DNA of 64,000 nt from Salipaludibacillus sp. CUR1 (GCF_021028955.1 NZ_JAIWPE010000014.1:1-64000); one strand, 5' to 3'; counted from the first letter of the stretch, positions 44,947 to 54,436 are shown. Program-made: numbers and translations. The notes: generated by a model from the letters alone, not told the origin.

Positions 44947-45555
44947 TTGGAGAAACATATTGATACAGCTATTATAGGCGGAGGGATTTCCGGTCTTTCC
45001 GCAGCTATTTATACGTCTCAAGCCGGATTAACCACCACAGTCTTTGACACAGGAAAATCACAATTAAAGCCTATATCTAAGGTGTATAACTACCCGGGTT
45101 TTCCGGAAGGCATTTCAGGAAAAGAGTTAATCTCTAAAATGACGGACCAATCGAAGCAGTTCGGGACTGAAATCGTTACACATCAGGTGGAGAAACTCGA
45201 AAGATTGGCTCATTCAAGTGAGGAAAGCCGTTTTAAACTCACCTTTTCTTCTGAAGAGGGCGGCCAGCAGACGTTGTCAGCAAAATACGTCATTGTAGCT
45301 TCCAATATCTATCTTAAACCTTTGAAAGATCTTGGAATTGAAACGGAAGTAAGCCCTGCAGTGCCGAGCGGGAAAATCTCACGTGTCCGGGGCGGCTCCT
45401 GGAGCGGCGAAACACACATTCCGGGGCTTTATGTTGCCGGGCTGCTGTCGGGCGTTCCTACCCAAAGTATTATAGCGGCTGGGCAGGGGACTCAGGCAGC
45501 GATGGAAATTATTTCAGCTGAAAAAGGAAAAGCACACGTCTGGCATGATAAGTAG
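44947..45555 (+). CDS. Minimal thioredoxin-reductase-like flavoprotein
   Basis: 202 aa from TTG 44947 behind AGGAGGT. N-terminal FAD motif IIGGGISGLSAAIY, then NYPGFPEGISGKEL as in thioredoxin reductases, and the C-terminal FAD motif GLYVAGLLSGVPTQSIIAAGQGTQAAMEI (split: GLYVAGLLSG, QSIIAAGQGTQAA). The roughly 110-residue NADPH domain with the redox CxxC found in the 310-320 aa enzymes is missing; the two halves of the FAD domain are directly joined and no Cys remains. It has its own promoter region and terminator, so it does not look decayed. It may take electrons from a partner or another donor. Confidence 0.82.
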   Translation: MEKHIDTAIIGGGISGLSAAIYTSQAGLTTTVFDTGKSQLKPISKVYNYPGFPEGISGKELISKMTDQSKQFGTEIVTHQVEKLERLAHSSEESRFKLTFSSEEGGQQTLSAKYVIVASNIYLKPLKDLGIETEVSPAVPSGKISRVRGGSWSGETHIPGLYVAGLLSGVPTQSIIAAGQGTQAAMEIISAEKGKAHVWHDK

Positions 45556-45668
45556 TCATGCGGCGGGTGTCCGTCCTGTGCAGAAGATGGTAAGAGCAGC
45601 ACATTTTTAATGGTATGAGGGATGATGCATTATATAAAGCCAATTGAATAAGTAAGTTATTTCCTTTA

Positions 45669-45706
45669 GGCTCACCTGAATAAAATGATTCAGAGTGAGC
45701 TTTTTT
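45669..45706 (+). terminator. Terminator after the flavoprotein gene
   Basis: GGCTCACCTGAAT pairs with ATTCAGAGTGAGC around a 5-base loop, followed by six T. Confidence 0.85.
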
Positions 45707-45847
45707 AATAAAAATTGGACATTATCGGCATTTTTCGCATAATTGTTCGTAAAAAACATCTAATAATTTCCATAAAATGAGTTATATTAAGGAGGTATGA
45801 GTCAAATTTTGCAATATTGCAGACCTATGAAGGGCGGGGGATGACAG

Positions 45848-47725
45848 GTGTGCGGTTTTATTGGTGAATTAAGAAATAACGGGATTGAGGCAATAGAGTC
45901 GACTGTATGGTACAGCGCTCTTGAAGCTATTCATCACCGGGGGCCGGATGCGACTGGCCTTTATAAAGACGAAAATATCCAATTTGGATTTAAAAGGCTG
46001 AGTATCATTGACCTTGAGAATGGCCATCAGCCGTTTTCTCTTCAAAACAGGTACCACCTTATATTCAATGGTGAAATTTATAATTATATAGAGCTCCGGC
46101 AGGATTTAATCACTCAGGGATATACGTTTGAAACTGATTCAGATACCGAAGTGCTTCTTAATCTGTATATTTCAAAAGGAAAAGAGTGTGTGAAAGAACT
46201 TCGGGGGATGTTCTCTTTTGCTGTATGGGACAAAAAAGAGAAAACGCTCTTTGCAGCACGTGATCCTTTTGGTATAAAACCTTTTTATTATCATGAATCA
46301 CCTGAACAATTATTTTTTGCTTCTGAACTAAAAAGTATTGATGCTTATAAATCACAGGGAAATCTATCAGCCGAAGCCCTGCAGCATTATTTGACTTACC
46401 AGTATGTGCCTGAACCTCTTTGTTTAGAAAAAGACGTAAAGAAGCTATTACCCGGGCATTTTTTAACTAAAAAACCGGATAAAGCACTGGAAATCGGCTG
46501 TTTTTATAAAAAAACATTTCATCCGGTGAAGAGCGCTCTGGGAGAGAATACAGTAAAAATCAGAAGAGCGCTGGAGGATTCTGTAGAGAAGCATATGAGG
46601 AGCGACGTGCCTGTTGGCGCTTTTCTGTCAAGCGGAATTGATTCAACAGCTATCGTAGCCCTGGCTAAAAAGTTTAATCCGGATTTAAAAACCTTTACTG
46701 TCGGATTTGAACGTCAAGAATTCAGTGAAATTGAAATTGCAAAGGATACAGCTGACAAGCTGAACGTCGAAAACATTAATAAAATAATTACGCCGTACGA
46801 ATTTATTGAAGAATTGCCTAATGTTATAAGGCATATGGATGATCCTGTAGCTGACCCTGCCGCTGTTCCGTTGTATTTTGTGGCTAAAGAAGCGAGCAAG
46901 CATGTCAAAGTCGTGCTTTCAGGTGAAGGCGCCGATGAGCTTTTCGGAGGCTATAATATTTACCGGGAGCCGCTTGCGTTAAGCTGGTTTAATCTTATGC
47001 CTTACGGGTTTAAATCTTTTATCCATAATAAAGCTCTCCGCCTCCCTTCAGGACTGAAAGGAAAGAACTATTTTCTGAGAGGGACGACCCCGCTGTCTGA
47101 AAGGTATATCGGGAACGCGAATTTACTAAGTGAAGCGGAAAAGAAAGAGATGCTGAATGGTTATGAATTCTCAAATCCATTTACAAAAATAACAGCAAAG
47201 TTATATAAAGAGGCCGAGTCTCTGGATGACACGCTTAAGATGCAATATATTGACCTTCATACCTGGCTTCCAGGCGATATTCTGGTTAAAGCCGACAGAA
47301 TGACAATGGCTCATTCGATTGAGCTTCGTGTCCCGTTTCTGGATAAAGAAGTTTTTCAGGTCGCCAGAGAGCTTCCGACAAATCATAAAATTTCACACGG
47401 CACGACAAAATACGTGTTAAGGGAGGCTGTAAAAGAATTTATCCCTGAATCTGTGCTGCGCAGAAAAAAGCTGGGTTTCCCTGTTCCTATTCGTCATTGG
47501 TTAAGAGAGGAACTTTATGACTGGGCCCGCTCGGTGATTCGTCACAGTCCGACGGATTATCTCTTTAAAAAAGAGTATGTCCTGACCCTGCTTGATGAAC
47601 ATGCCGCAGGAAAAGAAGATCATAGCAGAAAGATCTGGGTAGTCATTTGCTTTATGATCTGGCACTCTGTGTATATTGAAAAGGAGCCTTATGCTAACCA
47701 CCTTTACAAAACGGCTGATTTATAA
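45848..47725 (+). CDS. asnB: Asparagine synthase (glutamine-hydrolysing)
   Basis: 625 aa from GTG 45848, so that Cys2 (MCGFIGELRNNG) becomes the N-terminal nucleophile after Met removal. Glutaminase domain (2-200): HHRGPDATG, NGEIYNY and ARDPFGIKPFYY. Synthetase domain: PPi loop FLSSGIDSTAIVAL, LSGEGADELFGGY and SIELRVPFLDKEV. It makes Asn from Asp, Gln and ATP. Length and style are close to the sporulation-associated AsnO/AsnB forms of Bacillus; which paralogue it is cannot be decided. Confidence 0.92.
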   Translation: MCGFIGELRNNGIEAIESTVWYSALEAIHHRGPDATGLYKDENIQFGFKRLSIIDLENGHQPFSLQNRYHLIFNGEIYNYIELRQDLITQGYTFETDSDTEVLLNLYISKGKECVKELRGMFSFAVWDKKEKTLFAARDPFGIKPFYYHESPEQLFFASELKSIDAYKSQGNLSAEALQHYLTYQYVPEPLCLEKDVKKLLPGHFLTKKPDKALEIGCFYKKTFHPVKSALGENTVKIRRALEDSVEKHMRSDVPVGAFLSSGIDSTAIVALAKKFNPDLKTFTVGFERQEFSEIEIAKDTADKLNVENINKIITPYEFIEELPNVIRHMDDPVADPAAVPLYFVAKEASKHVKVVLSGEGADELFGGYNIYREPLALSWFNLMPYGFKSFIHNKALRLPSGLKGKNYFLRGTTPLSERYIGNANLLSEAEKKEMLNGYEFSNPFTKITAKLYKEAESLDDTLKMQYIDLHTWLPGDILVKADRMTMAHSIELRVPFLDKEVFQVARELPTNHKISHGTTKYVLREAVKEFIPESVLRRKKLGFPVPIRHWLREELYDWARSVIRHSPTDYLFKKEYVLTLLDEHAAGKEDHSRKIWVVICFMIWHSVYIEKEPYANHLYKTADL

Positions 47726-47792
47726 AAAAATAATGTTTTCCCGTTGAGTAAGGGCGGCCCCAATGCAGAAGGGGCTCCATAGCTTAACATTA

Positions 47793-47829
47793 ACCTCCCC
47801 AACCATTTCGACGGTCTTGGGGGTTTTTT
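47793..47829 (+). terminator. asnB terminator
   Basis: ACCTCCCCAA pairs with TTGGGGGTTT, followed by T. Confidence 0.75.
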
Positions 47830-47918
47830 ATTTATTAGTGATGTACAGCAGGCTGGAAGTTCGCTTAAAAGATGGAATAGTGAGGCTTTTTAAACAAGTT
47901 TGAAAGAAGGAAGATTGA

Positions 47919-47947
47919 TTGACTTTTCGCTGGTATCCCATTAAAAT
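47919..47947 (+). promoter_or_regulatory. nhaC promoter
   Basis: TTGACT (47919-47924) and TAAAAT (47942-47947) with exactly 17 bp between them, about 90 bp before the start. Confidence 0.65.
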
Positions 47948-48037
47948 AGCAAACGTTGTACTTTAATGCTTAAAAGCGTTTAAGCGAAAAGGCGTTTTTA
48001 TTTTTTGAAAGCCAGTTCAGGAAAGCAGGTTTTACTT

Positions 48038-49453
48038 ATGAAACAGTCTAATAATAAAATTGAAGATACAAAGTCAGAAATAGAAGGCCAGGGCGGGGAG
48101 GTTAATGGCTGGGAAGCTCTTATCGTGGTCGCGGTGATTGTAGGCATTATCGCAGTATCACTCCTCTCACTTGGGGCTGAGCCTCACGTCCCTCTATTTC
48201 TTGCTGTAGTCTTCTTAGCAATATATAACTTTACGAAAAGGCAGCCGTGGAGTCTGCTTGAAAAAGGAATCGTTAATGGAATTAAATCAGGTATTATTCC
48301 AATTATGATTTTTATGCTGATTGGTATACTGATTGCCGTGTGGATGAAGTCAGGGACGATTCCGACATTGATCAGCTACAGCTTTAACTTAATATCTGTC
48401 AATTACTTCCTTCCAAGCGCTTTTTTAGTAACTGCGGTTATTGGCATTTCTATCGGCAGTTCATTTACCACAGCCTCTACAATAGGAATTGCTTTTATGG
48501 GGCTTGGGAGCGGACTTGGATTTGATCCGGCTCTCACAGCCGGTGCAGTGGTCTCAGGCGCATTACTGGGCGACAAGATGAGCCCATTATCTGATACGAC
48601 TAACCTGGCTTCTTCCGTAAGTAAAGTCGATCTGTTTGACCATATACGTTACATGATGTGGACGGCATTCCCGGCGTTCATTATCAGTTTGATTCTCTTT
48701 TTTATCATTGGAAGCCGTCAGGGAGATATGACAGGGACAGAGATGGCTGGCTGGATTGACTCTTTAAATGATGCCGCAAATGTTCATCCGGCAGCTTTAA
48801 TACCTGCCCTTGTAATGGTTATTTTAGCCATGAGAAGAGTACCTGCAATCCCGGCGATGCTGACGGGGATTATTCTCGGCTTTATCACAGCGGTCACTCT
48901 TGAGGGGCAGATCATCCTGCAGGAATGGATGCCTCTTATTCAGAACGGATTTGAAACAGAAACCGGAAACAGCCAGCTTGATAACCTGTTAAACCGCGGA
49001 GGGCTGCAAAGTATGATGTGGGCGGTTTCGCTTCTGCTTTTGGCTCTCAGTATGGGCGGCATTCTTTCATCTTTAGGCATTATTAACGCGTTAATTGCTT
49101 CTATTCAAGGCTTTGTATCAACGAGAGGCCGGGCAGTCATGACTGCTGTGTTATCAGCTATGGGATTGAATGTCAGTTTAGGAGAACAGTATATGTCGGT
49201 CGTCCTGACAGGTGAAGCGTACATTGAGCGATTCAGAGAGATGGGACTGGAGGGGAAGCATTTGTCGCGGGCGCTCGAATCAGGGGGAACCGTCGTCAAT
49301 GCCCTCATTCCATACGGCGTCAGCGGTGTCTTTATGGCAAGTGTCCTTGAAGTGCCAGTATTAGCCTATTTGCCGTTTGCCTTTTTCTGCCTGCTGTGCC
49401 CGGTCATTACGCTATTTTACGGATTTACGGGAATTAGTATGAAGACGAGGTAA
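48038..49453 (+). CDS. nhaC: Na+/H+ antiporter, NhaC family
   Basis: 471 aa from ATG 48038; a TTG at 48005 would add 11 codons and has no clear site. About twelve membrane segments. NhaC landmarks: PHVPLFLAVVFLAIYNF, GIKSGIIPIMIFMLIGILIAVW, SSFTTASTIGIAFMGLG, GALLGDKMSPLSDTTNLASS with the ion-path Asp residues, and ALESGGTVVNALIPYGVSG. It expels Na+ in exchange for H+, supporting growth at high pH and salt. Its stop codon overlaps the start of a repeat-derived frame (TAATG). Confidence 0.93.
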   Translation: MKQSNNKIEDTKSEIEGQGGEVNGWEALIVVAVIVGIIAVSLLSLGAEPHVPLFLAVVFLAIYNFTKRQPWSLLEKGIVNGIKSGIIPIMIFMLIGILIAVWMKSGTIPTLISYSFNLISVNYFLPSAFLVTAVIGISIGSSFTTASTIGIAFMGLGSGLGFDPALTAGAVVSGALLGDKMSPLSDTTNLASSVSKVDLFDHIRYMMWTAFPAFIISLILFFIIGSRQGDMTGTEMAGWIDSLNDAANVHPAALIPALVMVILAMRRVPAIPAMLTGIILGFITAVTLEGQIILQEWMPLIQNGFETETGNSQLDNLLNRGGLQSMMWAVSLLLLALSMGGILSSLGIINALIASIQGFVSTRGRAVMTAVLSAMGLNVSLGEQYMSVVLTGEAYIERFREMGLEGKHLSRALESGGTVVNALIPYGVSGVFMASVLEVPVLAYLPFAFFCLLCPVITLFYGFTGISMKTR

Positions 49454-49523
49454 TGGCGAAGTTGCTTGCAATTGGGGAGTTGAGGGGGAACTGCCGGGGT
49501 GACGAGGAATGGCAGTCGTTGGG

Positions 49524-49727
49524 CGATTTTTGTCGAAAATTGTTATACGGTAGAGTTGGACGATTATACGGTAGAGTTGAGCATTTATACGGTAGAGTCG
49601 GACGATTATACGGTAGAGTTCCGGCTTTATACGGTAGAGTCACACGATTATACGGTAGAGTGTTACGATTAAAACGTAGAGTCTCCATAATAAAAACTCC
49701 CAGGGCGCCCGTCCTTGGGAGTTTTTT
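49524..49727. repeat. 21-bp-unit tandem repeat element, copy A
   Basis: Three parts. A leader palindrome CGATTTTTGTCGAAAATTG (49524-49542). Seven units of 21 bp from 49543, each TTATACGGTAGAGT plus 7 variable bases, the last degenerate. Then CCATAATAAAAA and a terminator hairpin CTCCCAGGGC / GTCCTTGGGAG (49692-49727). Because 21 is a multiple of 3, frames stay open on both strands (LYGRV repeats on plus, TLPYN repeats on minus). These are probably not genes. A second copy lies at 54940. Confidence 0.9.
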
Positions 49728-49746
49728 CATCAAACCAAACTTCTGC

Positions 49747-49768
49747 TGTTAACATTCCGTTCATATTT
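49747..49768. promoter_or_regulatory. Probable response-regulator site, upstream of the two-component operon
   Basis: Direct repeat TGTTAACATTC then CGTTCATATTT, each 11 bp, as OmpR-family regulators use. An A/T-rich minus-10-like TAAAAAT follows at 49774. A near-identical site precedes the MMPL gene. Confidence 0.6.
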
Positions 49769-49833
49769 CTGTGTAAAAATAGTTAGGTGAAGTATGCTAT
49801 AGATAAAAGAAGCTTGTAAAGGAGAGGGGCGGG

Positions 49834-50532
49834 ATGAATCGTCCGGTTAAAATATTAACAGTCGAAGATGATCCGAATATTACCGAACTGATAGAGATGT
49901 ATATGTTGAAAATGGGTTTTGAATCACTCATTGCTTTTGATGGAGAAGAAGGATTGGAAAAGTTTTTTGATGAGTCTCCTGATTGCATTATTTTGGATTT
50001 AATGCTGCCTAAGATAGACGGCTGGGAGGTCTGCAAAACGATTCGTCTGGAAGACCCGCTGATCCCCATACTTATGCTCACAGGAAAAGGGGAAAGCTAT
50101 GATATTATCAAAGGACTGGAAATAGGCGCCGATGATTATATCGTTAAGCCTTTTGACCCAAATGAGTTGAGTGCCAGAGTGAAAGCTGCGTTAAGACGGA
50201 CAAAAATCTCCGGCGAAATTAAAGAAAGTCTGGCTTTTTCCAATTTAAAAATTAATATGCAAGAGTTTAGGGTTTTTGCGGGAGATGAAGAACTTATCAT
50301 GGCTCCTAAAGAAATGGCACTCCTTTATAACTTTGCGTCTAACCCAAATCAGGTTCTTTCAAGGCAGCAGTTATTAGACCGGGTATGGGGATATGATTTT
50401 GACGGAGACCCCCGTACCGTTGATGTCCATATCAAACGAGTAAGAGATAAACTGGCCAGCCACAGCTCAGAATGGTCAATCACGACGATCAGAGGAATAG
50501 GCTACAGATTTGAGGAAAAATCCCATGATTAA
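49834..50532 (+). CDS. OmpR-family response regulator
   Basis: 232 aa, GGAGAGGGG before ATG 49834. Receiver domain (1-120) with acidic pocket Glu11-Asp12-Asp13, phospho-acceptor Asp55 (IILDLMLPK), LMLTGKGE and KPFDPNEL. The C-terminal winged helix (about 135-230) has APKEMALLYNFASNPNQVLSR and VDVHIKRVRDKL, ending in TTIRGIGYRFE. It overlaps the kinase gene by 8 bp, so the pair is translationally coupled. It probably binds the 11-bp direct repeats before its own gene and before the MMPL gene. Confidence 0.93.
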   Translation: MNRPVKILTVEDDPNITELIEMYMLKMGFESLIAFDGEEGLEKFFDESPDCIILDLMLPKIDGWEVCKTIRLEDPLIPILMLTGKGESYDIIKGLEIGADDYIVKPFDPNELSARVKAALRRTKISGEIKESLAFSNLKINMQEFRVFAGDEELIMAPKEMALLYNFASNPNQVLSRQQLLDRVWGYDFDGDPRTVDVHIKRVRDKLASHSSEWSITTIRGIGYRFEEKSHD

Positions 50533-51934
50533 AACAGGAAACATTTTCAAAAAGCTGTTTTTAAGCTATTCCTTAATCATATTTCTTTCGTTCGTGTTAT
50601 TTGGGCTAGTGTTTATTTACTTATTTCATATAAATCTTTATGAGGAGTATGAGGAAACATATACACACCATTATAATCAAGTGAAGAATCATCTGGAATT
50701 GCAAAGCCTTTACGGCTGGAACAATGAGGAAACGGCAGCTTCTTTAGAGTCAGCGTTGAATCAAAAAGGTTTTAGTATTATAGTGTACAACTCAGACGGG
50801 GCTCCCATTTATGTGCCGGACGATACCGTAACGGCAGTCAATGGAATAGACGCTGAACTCATTAGAGCAGCAGTGGCTGGAAACATGGTTTCTGAGGGAA
50901 CCAGAATAGACGGCAGTTTAAGTTACCTGATTGCATCACCGCTCACTGTTTCTATGACTGACGAGTCTTTTACAATGGCTATGATCTTTTATGATCTGGA
51001 TCATGAATACCGGCAAATGGTGTTTATGATACTTATCACTTTTACAATTACCATTGCTTTTGCAGGAGTTATTTTATGGTTTATCTCACGCAAAATCACC
51101 GCCCCTCTCCGTGATATGAATAATATTGCGATGAAGTACGCAAAAGGAGATTTCACCCACACTGTAAATGTGGCCTCTAATGATGAGATAGGCCAGCTGG
51201 GGCAAACATTTAATTATATGGCAGATGAATTGAACAGTCTTGAGCAAATGCGGAAAGATTTTATAGCTAATGTCTCCCATGATTTGAGATCCCCCTTAAC
51301 ATCGATAAAGGGTTTCCTGGTGGCTCTGCTTGACGGGACCATACCTGATAAGAAAAGAGACCACTATTATCTGTTAATGAAAGATGAAACAGAGCGTGTA
51401 ATTAAATTAGTTAATGATACTCTTGATATGACCCAGCTGGAATCCGGTAAAATAAAATTAGAACAAGAAAACTACAATTTGCAAAGGCAGCTGCAAAGGA
51501 TCGTTGTCAAACTTGAACCCCAGCTGACTAAGAAAAATATTGAGTTAGAAATTATCTCTGATGATAAAGATATTTATGTGTTCGCAGATCCGGCCCGTAT
51601 TGAACAAGCATTGATAAATCTTTTGCAAAATGCGATCCAGTTTTCAGCTGGAAAAGCTAAAGTGACTATTTTTCTCGAAAAAAATAAGGATGAAGCGAGC
51701 ATAAGGATTGAAGATACAGGAAAAGGAATTGCTCAGGAAGAATTGGCCCTTATTTGGGAGCGGTTTTACAAAGCTGACCGTTCACGGACTGATAAAGCGG
51801 GAACAGGGATTGGCTTATCAATTGTTAAATCGATTATGGATTTACACGGAGTTCCAATTCATGTCGAGAGTCAACTAGGCAAGGGCACGACCTTTTCATT
51901 TACACTTCCTTTAGGCAAAAATAAGGATGACTAG
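50525..51934 (+). CDS. Sensor histidine kinase
   Basis: 469 aa from ATG 50525 behind TGAGG; an upstream TTG at 50510 is weaker. Membrane segment 1 (about 10-35), extracellular sensor (about 36-160), segment 2 (about 163-188), HAMP (about 188-240), HisKA with phospho-His252 (FIANVSHDLRSPLTSIKG), and ATPase boxes NLLQNAIQFS (N), IEDTGKGI (G1) and GTGIGLSIVKSI (G2). Its partner is the overlapping response regulator. The signal is unknown; the MMPL exporter downstream suggests an envelope or lipid cue. Confidence 0.93.
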   Translation: MIKTGNIFKKLFLSYSLIIFLSFVLFGLVFIYLFHINLYEEYEETYTHHYNQVKNHLELQSLYGWNNEETAASLESALNQKGFSIIVYNSDGAPIYVPDDTVTAVNGIDAELIRAAVAGNMVSEGTRIDGSLSYLIASPLTVSMTDESFTMAMIFYDLDHEYRQMVFMILITFTITIAFAGVILWFISRKITAPLRDMNNIAMKYAKGDFTHTVNVASNDEIGQLGQTFNYMADELNSLEQMRKDFIANVSHDLRSPLTSIKGFLVALLDGTIPDKKRDHYYLLMKDETERVIKLVNDTLDMTQLESGKIKLEQENYNLQRQLQRIVVKLEPQLTKKNIELEIISDDKDIYVFADPARIEQALINLLQNAIQFSAGKAKVTIFLEKNKDEASIRIEDTGKGIAQEELALIWERFYKADRSRTDKAGTGIGLSIVKSIMDLHGVPIHVESQLGKGTTFSFTLPLGKNKDD

Positions 51935-52010
51935 CAGCGGTCACCAGGGGCTCAGCAAGCGTACCATATGCCTTATCTGGTTGAGGCCGGCGGGAAATCT
52001 TAACAGCTTT

Positions 52011-52046
52011 AATCTCACTCTGATTTGTCAGGGTGAGATTTTTTTA
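52011..52046 (+). terminator. Terminator of the two-component operon
   Basis: AATCTCACTCTG pairs with CAGGGTGAGATT around ATTTGT, followed by T. It separates the regulators from the MMPL unit. Confidence 0.85.
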
Positions 52047-52144
52047 GCTTGAGCCATTTCAGAGGTTAAGCCAAGTTTAATAGAGACTCTTCACAAGGGG
52101 AGCTCGCTTGAAAAAACAGGACTGACCCGAAACTTACGTTCATT

Positions 52145-52176
52145 TGTTAACGTTCTGTTCACATTCAGCTGATAAT
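52145..52176 (+). promoter_or_regulatory. Response-regulator site and promoter before the MMPL gene
   Basis: TGTTAACGTTC (52145-52155) directly followed by TGTTCACATTC (52156-52166) is an 11-bp direct repeat matching the site at 49747. A minus-10 GATAAT (52171-52176) follows, so the repeats cover the minus-35 region and suggest activation. Confidence 0.65.
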
Positions 52177-52235
52177 CTAATGTTTGTCAGTCCTTAACAG
52201 ACTAATTAAATATAATAAATGAAATGGGGATTAAT

Positions 52236-54419
52236 ATGAAGTTTGTGGCAGCTTTAACATCAAAGCGGAAGTTAGTCTGGTTGACGCTTATTCTCTGGGT
52301 TATTGCAACAGGGGTTTTAAGTGCAGCACCTTCAGCTGATGATTATACGGTTAACACAGGGGAGAATGATTTGCCTGAAGACGCCCAGGCGGTAATAGCA
52401 GAAAAGAAAGTTCAAACGTATTTTCCCGACGATGACGGTCAGTTAGCCCTGCTTGTTTTTACCTCTTCAGAAGAATGGCATGAAGAAAACTGGCAGGACA
52501 TTTCACAAATCAGTGAATGGCTTGCCGATGATGACACGCTGCCCTCCATCGATTCAGTCGTTCCATTTCACCGGTTCCCTGATGATGTCCGGGAAGCTTT
52601 CCGGTCAGATGACGGCTTGACTATGGTGCTGCCGATGACATTGACAACCGGACTGGCTATGGAAGAGATCAATGAGACTATTACAGCTGTAGATGAGTAC
52701 GGAAATGAACAGTTGGAGAAAGGGAAGATGTATGTAACCGGACCCGCTGGAATTGCATCTGATACGATTTCGATTTTTGCCGGTGCGAACTTAACTTTAT
52801 TGTTCTCAACCATCGGCCTGGTATTGCTTCTGCTTATAATTATATACAGATCTCCTTTACTGGCGGTGATTCCATTAGTCGCTGCAGGATTTGTTTACCA
52901 GGTGACAGACAGAGTTCTTGGCTTATTAGCTGCAAACGGCGTGTTTACGATTGAAACGCAATCTCTATCAATCGTGATGATCCTGCTCTTTGGAGCTACC
53001 ACGGACTACAGTTTATTTATTTTCTCCCGTTTCCGTGAGGAGTTAAGGTCCGTAGATAATAAGTACGAAGCTATGAGCCGTGCGGTTAAAGGCGTAGCTG
53101 AACCGATTTTTTTCAGTGGAGGAACCGTATTTGCAGCCATGCTTGTCCTGTTACTGGCATATTACGGACCATACCAGAATTTCGCACCAACATTTGCTAT
53201 AACAATTTTACTTGTGCTTCTGGCAGGTTTAACACTTATCCCGGCTTTGTTTACGATTGCAGGCCGGAGAGCTTTTTGGCCGTCGATCCCGAAAGTCGGA
53301 GAAGAAACCTTGAAGAAAAACCGCTTTTGGGGAGGAATTGGCGTATTAGTTACAAAAAAACCTCTTCTATCCGGAGGTTTAGTACTTCTTTTTCTAATAA
53401 TTAATGCTATGAATGTTCCTTCTATTCAGTATTCCTTTAATTTAATCAAATCATTTCCTGAAGACATGGGCTCCAGAATCGGCTTTGAAAAACTGGAAGA
53501 AAGCTTCCCGCCAGGGGAATTAGCTCCGGTGACGATTTTAATGGAAAATGCAGAGGGCTTTAGTTTAGATGAAGAAGAATGGAACAGCCTGGAGCATATG
53601 CAAAGTTTATTAGTGGAAAGAGAAGATATCTATGACGTTGAACTTCCTCCTTTGGAAGATTTGCAAGAAGGGCGGAGTATGAGTGAAAACGGGGAAGCTC
53701 TTCAATTGGAGCTTATCCTTGAGGGAAATCCTTACGATCAATCATCTTTAGATACATTAGACCGTTTAAAAAACTCAAAAGAGTTCCTGCTTGAGGAAAG
53801 TGGTCTCTCACAGGAGGATATCACTCTTTATTTTGCAGGAGAAACGGCCAAACAGGCAGAGGTGAGATCATTAAATGAACGGGATACATGGGTAGTGGCC
53901 CTGGTGGTAACGGCCGTAATTGTAGCCATGCTTATCTGGCATACACGATCGGTAATCGCCCCTGTATACATGATGTCTACAATTCTGCTGTCATATTTAT
54001 CAGCTTTAGGACTGAGTTGGTTTATTTTTCACAATATACTGGGCTTTGAAGCGATGAGCTACCGGATACCGCTTTATGCCTTCGTCTTTTTAGTGGCTTT
54101 AGGAGTGGACTACAACATTATGCTGATTTCAAGAATTCGTGAAGAGAACCGTCATCATTCTATCCGGCATGCCGTTCAGCGCGGGGTTGCTTTGACAGGA
54201 GGTGTCATCTCATCTGCTGGTCTAATTCTTGCCGCTACTTTCGGCGTCCTGATGACCCAGCCTCTTATGGAACTGTACATGTTCGGTTTTATTGTTGGTT
54301 TAGGAATTTTGCTTGATGCATTTTTAGTCAGAGGAATGCTCGTTCCAGCGATTGTCACAATCCTTGGACAATGGAACTGGTGGCCATCAGTCAGACAGAA
54401 GAACACCAATAATAATTAA
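52236..54419 (+). CDS. MMPL/RND-family transporter
   Basis: 727 aa from ATG 52236 behind TGGGG; an ATG at 52224 overlaps the site. Two tandem halves, each a membrane segment, a large extracytoplasmic loop and a five-segment bundle. The proton-relay region is visible twice: FGATTDYSLFIFSRFREEL (about 250-268) and ALGVDYNIMLISRIREE (about 620-636), each with the Asp-Tyr pair. B. subtilis YdfJ has the same size and is also governed by a two-component system. Exports a lipid or toxic amphiphile; substrate unknown. Confidence 0.9.
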   Translation: MKFVAALTSKRKLVWLTLILWVIATGVLSAAPSADDYTVNTGENDLPEDAQAVIAEKKVQTYFPDDDGQLALLVFTSSEEWHEENWQDISQISEWLADDDTLPSIDSVVPFHRFPDDVREAFRSDDGLTMVLPMTLTTGLAMEEINETITAVDEYGNEQLEKGKMYVTGPAGIASDTISIFAGANLTLLFSTIGLVLLLLIIIYRSPLLAVIPLVAAGFVYQVTDRVLGLLAANGVFTIETQSLSIVMILLFGATTDYSLFIFSRFREELRSVDNKYEAMSRAVKGVAEPIFFSGGTVFAAMLVLLLAYYGPYQNFAPTFAITILLVLLAGLTLIPALFTIAGRRAFWPSIPKVGEETLKKNRFWGGIGVLVTKKPLLSGGLVLLFLIINAMNVPSIQYSFNLIKSFPEDMGSRIGFEKLEESFPPGELAPVTILMENAEGFSLDEEEWNSLEHMQSLLVEREDIYDVELPPLEDLQEGRSMSENGEALQLELILEGNPYDQSSLDTLDRLKNSKEFLLEESGLSQEDITLYFAGETAKQAEVRSLNERDTWVVALVVTAVIVAMLIWHTRSVIAPVYMMSTILLSYLSALGLSWFIFHNILGFEAMSYRIPLYAFVFLVALGVDYNIMLISRIREENRHHSIRHAVQRGVALTGGVISSAGLILAATFGVLMTQPLMELYMFGFIVGLGILLDAFLVRGMLVPAIVTILGQWNWWPSVRQKNTNNN

Positions 54420-54436
54420 TAGAAAGGAAGCAGAAA

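Noticed and set aside
45707-45847. T-box or riboswitch upstream of asnB
   Set aside because: No conserved T-box sequence or antiterminator hairpin seen before the start; the hairpin there is the terminator of the previous gene.
49434-49752. 99-aa frames on both strands over copy A as genes
   Set aside because: They arise from the 21-bp repeat and overlap each other; the copy B frame differs. Kept as a finding, not annotated as CDS.
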